From contig JAFEEQ010000025.1 in assembly GCA_018241025.1 (NCBI GenBank), positions 62,001-126,000 on the forward strand: a stretch of DNA of 64,000 nt. The letters are read 5' to 3'. The DNA comes from Pseudomonadota bacterium. Lineage in GTDB: Bacteria > Pseudomonadota > Alphaproteobacteria > Micropepsales > Micropepsaceae. Shown in pieces: positions 62,111 to 64,000 of this stretch. The stretch's first letter is position 1, and the number at the start of each line of letters is the position of its first letter. The position numbers and the translations under genes are program-made. The notes beneath the pieces were generated by a model. That model did no database searches. It saw only the letters and a list, made by a program, of their open reading frames with translations, and was not told where the DNA came from.

Positions 62111-62524
62111 ATGTGGCGGGCGGTCCTTCTCTATGCGGTGCTTCTGGCAGCCGGTGCTTTCGCGCTGGAATGGCTGCAGTACCAGTACGTCATCAGGGTC
62201 TTCGCGCCCGAGGTCTATATCGGGCTGATCGCCCTCGGCTTCACCGCGCTCGGCATTTGGGCCGGGTATCGCCTGACCCCGAGACGTGCCGCCGAAGGGT
62301 TCGAGAAGAACGACGCGGCGCTCCGCTCGCTGGGCGTAACCGAACGGGAGTTTGCGGTGCTGGAACTTCTGGCCGCCGGACACTCGAACAAGGAGATCGC
62401 CCGCGACCTCGATGTCTCACCCAACACGGTGAAGACGCACGTCCAGCACCTGTTCGAGAAGTTGGAGGTCCAGCGCCGGACCCAGGCGATCCAGAAGGCG
62501 CGCGCGCTCCGCCTTGTCCCATAA
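62111..62524 (+). CDS. Membrane-anchored LuxR-type HTH protein
   Basis: This 137-residue protein has two TM segments (AVLLYAVLLAAGAFALEWL and VYIGLIALGFTALGIWAGY) and a C-terminal LuxR/NarL helix-turn-helix (LGVTEREFAVLELLAAGHSNKEIARDLDVSPNTVKTHVQHLFEKLEVQRRTQAIQ, about residues 73-128). It has no receiver domain. A membrane-tethered regulator may sense the envelope directly. It is divergent from dusB with a 48-bp gap. The target genes are unknown. Confidence 0.85.
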   Translation: MWRAVLLYAVLLAAGAFALEWLQYQYVIRVFAPEVYIGLIALGFTALGIWAGYRLTPRRAAEGFEKNDAALRSLGVTEREFAVLELLAAGHSNKEIARDLDVSPNTVKTHVQHLFEKLEVQRRTQAIQKARALRLVP

Positions 62525-62621
62525 AAAAGCAGGAATTCCGCCAAATCACCCTTTCGGGCGATATCCGGCCCCTCGCCGTTCGTGTCAAATCGCCGGCGTC
62601 GAACGCACAGCGAGGGCTGAC

Positions 62622-62993
62622 ATGGAACGGGTGACAGGCATTGGCGGCTTCTTCTTCCGCAGCAAGGACCCGAAGGCGCTGGCGACCTGGTACGACACCC
62701 ATCTCGGCGTGAACCCGGTGCCGACCCAGTACAACACGACGTCGTGGGAGACGGAGGCGGGGACGACGGTCTTCGCTCCGTTCAAGCAGGACACGACATA
62801 TTTCGGGACCAAGGACTGGATGCTGAATTTCCGGGTCCGCGACCTGGACGCGATGGTGGCCCAGCTGACGGCTGCCGGCATCGCGGTCGAGGTCAATCCC
62901 GAGACCTATCCCAATGGCCGTTTCGCCCGGCTGGCCGATCCGGAAGGCAACCCGATCGAGCTCTGGGAGCCCGAAGACGCCAAAAAGGCCTGA
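62622..62993 (+). CDS. VOC-family (glyoxalase/bleomycin-resistance fold) protein
   Basis: This 123-residue protein has one vicinal-oxygen-chelate module: VTGIGGFFFRSKDPKALATWYDTHLGV at the start, MLNFRVRDLDAMVAQLTAAGIAVEVNPETYPNGRFARLADPEGNPIELWEP at the end. The metal-binding positions expected in enzymes (His near start, Glu in IELWEP) are only partly kept, as in many small VOC proteins. The substrate is unknown. It lies 29 bp before a DUF4199 gene. CGAGGG precedes ATG 62622. Confidence 0.88.
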   Translation: MERVTGIGGFFFRSKDPKALATWYDTHLGVNPVPTQYNTTSWETEAGTTVFAPFKQDTTYFGTKDWMLNFRVRDLDAMVAQLTAAGIAVEVNPETYPNGRFARLADPEGNPIELWEPEDAKKA

Positions 62994-63022
62994 GCCGCAC
63001 CATCATTCAGAGGGGGACCATT

Positions 63023-63553
63023 ATGCTCAGAATTTCGCTCGTCTTCGGCTCGATCGCAGGGCTCATCGTCATTGCGGTGCTGATCCTCGGAATCGTCTTT
63101 CCGAACACGCTCAACCACTTCAACACCGAGTGGTTCGGCTACCTCGTCATGATCGTCGCGCTGTCGCTGATCTTCGTCGGGGTGAAACGCTACCGCGACA
63201 ATGAGCTCGGCGGTGTGATCCGGTTTCTCCCGGCTCTCGGGCTCGGTCTGGGAATCGCCGTGGTCGCCGGCGTGATCTATGTCGCGATGTGGGAGGTTTA
63301 TCTCGCCTCCACCGGCTATCAGTTCATGAGCCACTATGTCGACGGCATGATCGCGGCGAAGAAGGCGCATGGCCTGTCCGGACCGGGGCTCGATGCTTTC
63401 GTCGCGCAGATGAACCAGATGAAAGCGGACTACGACAATCCGCTCTATCGCCTCCCGATGACCTTTGTGGAGATTTTTCCCGTCGGCCTGATCATCGCGA
63501 TAATTTCCGCGGCGGTGCTGCGCAATCCCCGCGTGCTGCCGGCGCGCGCTTGA
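63023..63553 (+). CDS. DUF4199 membrane protein
   Basis: This 176-residue protein matches DUF4199. It has four predicted TM helices: IAGLIVIAVLILGIVF, YLVMIVALSLIFVGVK, LGLGIAVVAGVIYVAM and FPVGLIIAIISAAVLR. A soluble loop (YQFMSHYVDGMIAAKKAHGLSGPGLDAF) lies between TM3 and TM4. The signature KRYRDNELGG follows TM2. The function of the family is unknown. AGGGGGA precedes ATG 63023. It is downstream of the VOC gene and convergent with the FKBP gene, ending next to that gene's stop. Confidence 0.85.
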   Translation: MLRISLVFGSIAGLIVIAVLILGIVFPNTLNHFNTEWFGYLVMIVALSLIFVGVKRYRDNELGGVIRFLPALGLGLGIAVVAGVIYVAMWEVYLASTGYQFMSHYVDGMIAAKKAHGLSGPGLDAFVAQMNQMKADYDNPLYRLPMTFVEIFPVGLIIAIISAAVLRNPRVLPARA

Positions 63554-64000
63554 TCAGGGCGCGTCGGGCGGGCGGACGGCGATAAGCTGCATGGTGAAGA
63601 CGAGGGTCTGGTTCGGCGGAATGTCCGCACCGGCACCCTCGGCGCCATAGCCGAGATCGGCAGGGATCACGAGCTGCCACTCGTCGCCGACATGCATCAG
63701 TTTCAGCGCCTCGACCCAACCCGGAATCAGCCCGCCTGCGGGGAAGCTCGCGGTCTGGCCGTGTTCGGTACGGTCGAAGACGTGCCCGTCGATGGTCCAG
63801 CCCTTGTAGGTCACCGTGACGATATCGTCCGGACTCTTCACCATCGCGCCGTGACCGGCGGTGATGATGCGGTATTGCAGCCCGCTCGGCATCGTCACGA
63901 CATCTTTTCGGGCCGCGTTGTCGGCGAGGAATTTGCTGTTCGAATCCGGCGACAGGTCGTAGTGCGGTTCGCCCGCCTTGTCGCCGCAACCGGCGAGGAA
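63554..64000 (-). CDS. FKBP-type peptidyl-prolyl cis-trans isomerase lipoprotein (N-terminus outside window)
   Basis: The visible 149 codons begin with FLAGCGDKAGEP, whose LAGC looks like a lipobox, so it is probably an exported lipoprotein with the start off the right edge. Next comes a linker and the FKBP domain: LQYRIITAGHGAMVKSPDDIVTVTYKGWTIDGHVFDRTEHGQTASFPAGGLIPGWVEALKLMHVGDEWQLVIPADLGYGAEGAG. It ends with ADIPPNQTLVFTMQLIAVRPP. Such proteins help fold envelope proteins; the PPIase residues Tyr, Phe, Asp and Trp are visible in the order expected. The gene reads leftward and convergent with DUF4199. Confidence 0.9.
   Translation of the reverse strand, partial: FLAGCGDKAGEPHYDLSPDSNSKFLADNAARKDVVTMPSGLQYRIITAGHGAMVKSPDDIVTVTYKGWTIDGHVFDRTEHGQTASFPAGGLIPGWVEALKLMHVGDEWQLVIPADLGYGAEGAGADIPPNQTLVFTMQLIAVRPPDAP

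Overview
The window is GC-rich chromosomal DNA with gene content typical of an Alphaproteobacterium: IalB-family proteins, an MdtABC-like RND pump, MlaA, ManD-type mannonate dehydratase, DUF1295 and DUF4199 proteins, and many ATGA start/stop overlaps. No rRNA, tRNA, CRISPR array or prophage was seen. I would guess a Rhodospirillales- or Micropepsales-like environmental bacterium, but the sequence alone does not fix the genus.

Layout. 1-6.2 kb: a partial FAD oxidoreductase, then envelope genes (ATP-grasp enzyme, Wzz-like chain-length protein with a degenerate kinase-like domain, two IalB-family proteins, DedA). 6.4-15.0 kb: RND pump (membrane fusion protein plus two permeases) facing an MlaA lipoprotein. 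15.1-16.8 kb: exported molybdopterin oxidoreductase with a cytochrome b partner. 17.0-27.8 kb: a hexuronate cluster (SDR, KDPG aldolase, KDG kinase, uronate isomerase, ManD, GH31 glycosidase), interrupted by a polyprenyl-phosphate sugar transferase and ending in a thioesterase. 27.9-35.6 kb: a leftward block with a serine hydrolase, a DUF3089 lipase-like protein, a DHA2 transporter, two adjacent acyl-CoA dehydrogenases and a thiolase. 35.8-45.9 kb: PhoD-like phosphatase, Cys/Met PLP enzyme, DUF2834, an XRE regulator, and a leftward TetR/nitronate monooxygenase/esterase/DUF72 group divergent from a TonB-dependent receptor. 46.0-47.9 kb: 3-oxoacid CoA-transferase subunits separated by a DUF433/DUF5615 toxin-antitoxin-like pair. 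48.2-49.1 kb: a small IS-like element with terminal inverted repeats and an 8-bp target duplication. 49.3-64 kb: TraB/GumN protein, a ParA plus ribbon-helix-helix-like pair, aldo/keto reductase and carotenoid oxygenase, DUF1295, tandem PilZ, murein-recycling genes (LdcA, Mpl-like ligase) with a GPH symporter, then DusB, GIY-YIG, a membrane-anchored LuxR-type protein, VOC, DUF4199 and a partial FKBP lipoprotein.

How genes work together. The 17-27 kb genes supply nearly all of the route from D-glucuronate to pyruvate and glyceraldehyde-3-phosphate (UxaC, a reductase, ManD, KdgK, KDPG aldolase). No UxuB-type reductase is present, so the SDR is the candidate for that step. Two LacI/GntR-like palindromes precede the aldolase-kinase-isomerase operon. 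The acyl-CoA dehydrogenases, thiolase, thioesterase and CoA-transferase point to fatty-acid or side-chain catabolism. LdcA and the Mpl-like ligase catalyse consecutive murein-recycling steps.

The most unusual structures are the small non-autonomous IS-like element carrying passenger frames, the toxin-antitoxin-like pair inside the CoA-transferase operon, the ParA/Cys-tailed partner pair, the RND adaptor with a Cys-rich tail, the P-loop-less Wzz fusion, and several classes of dispersed inverted repeats between genes.
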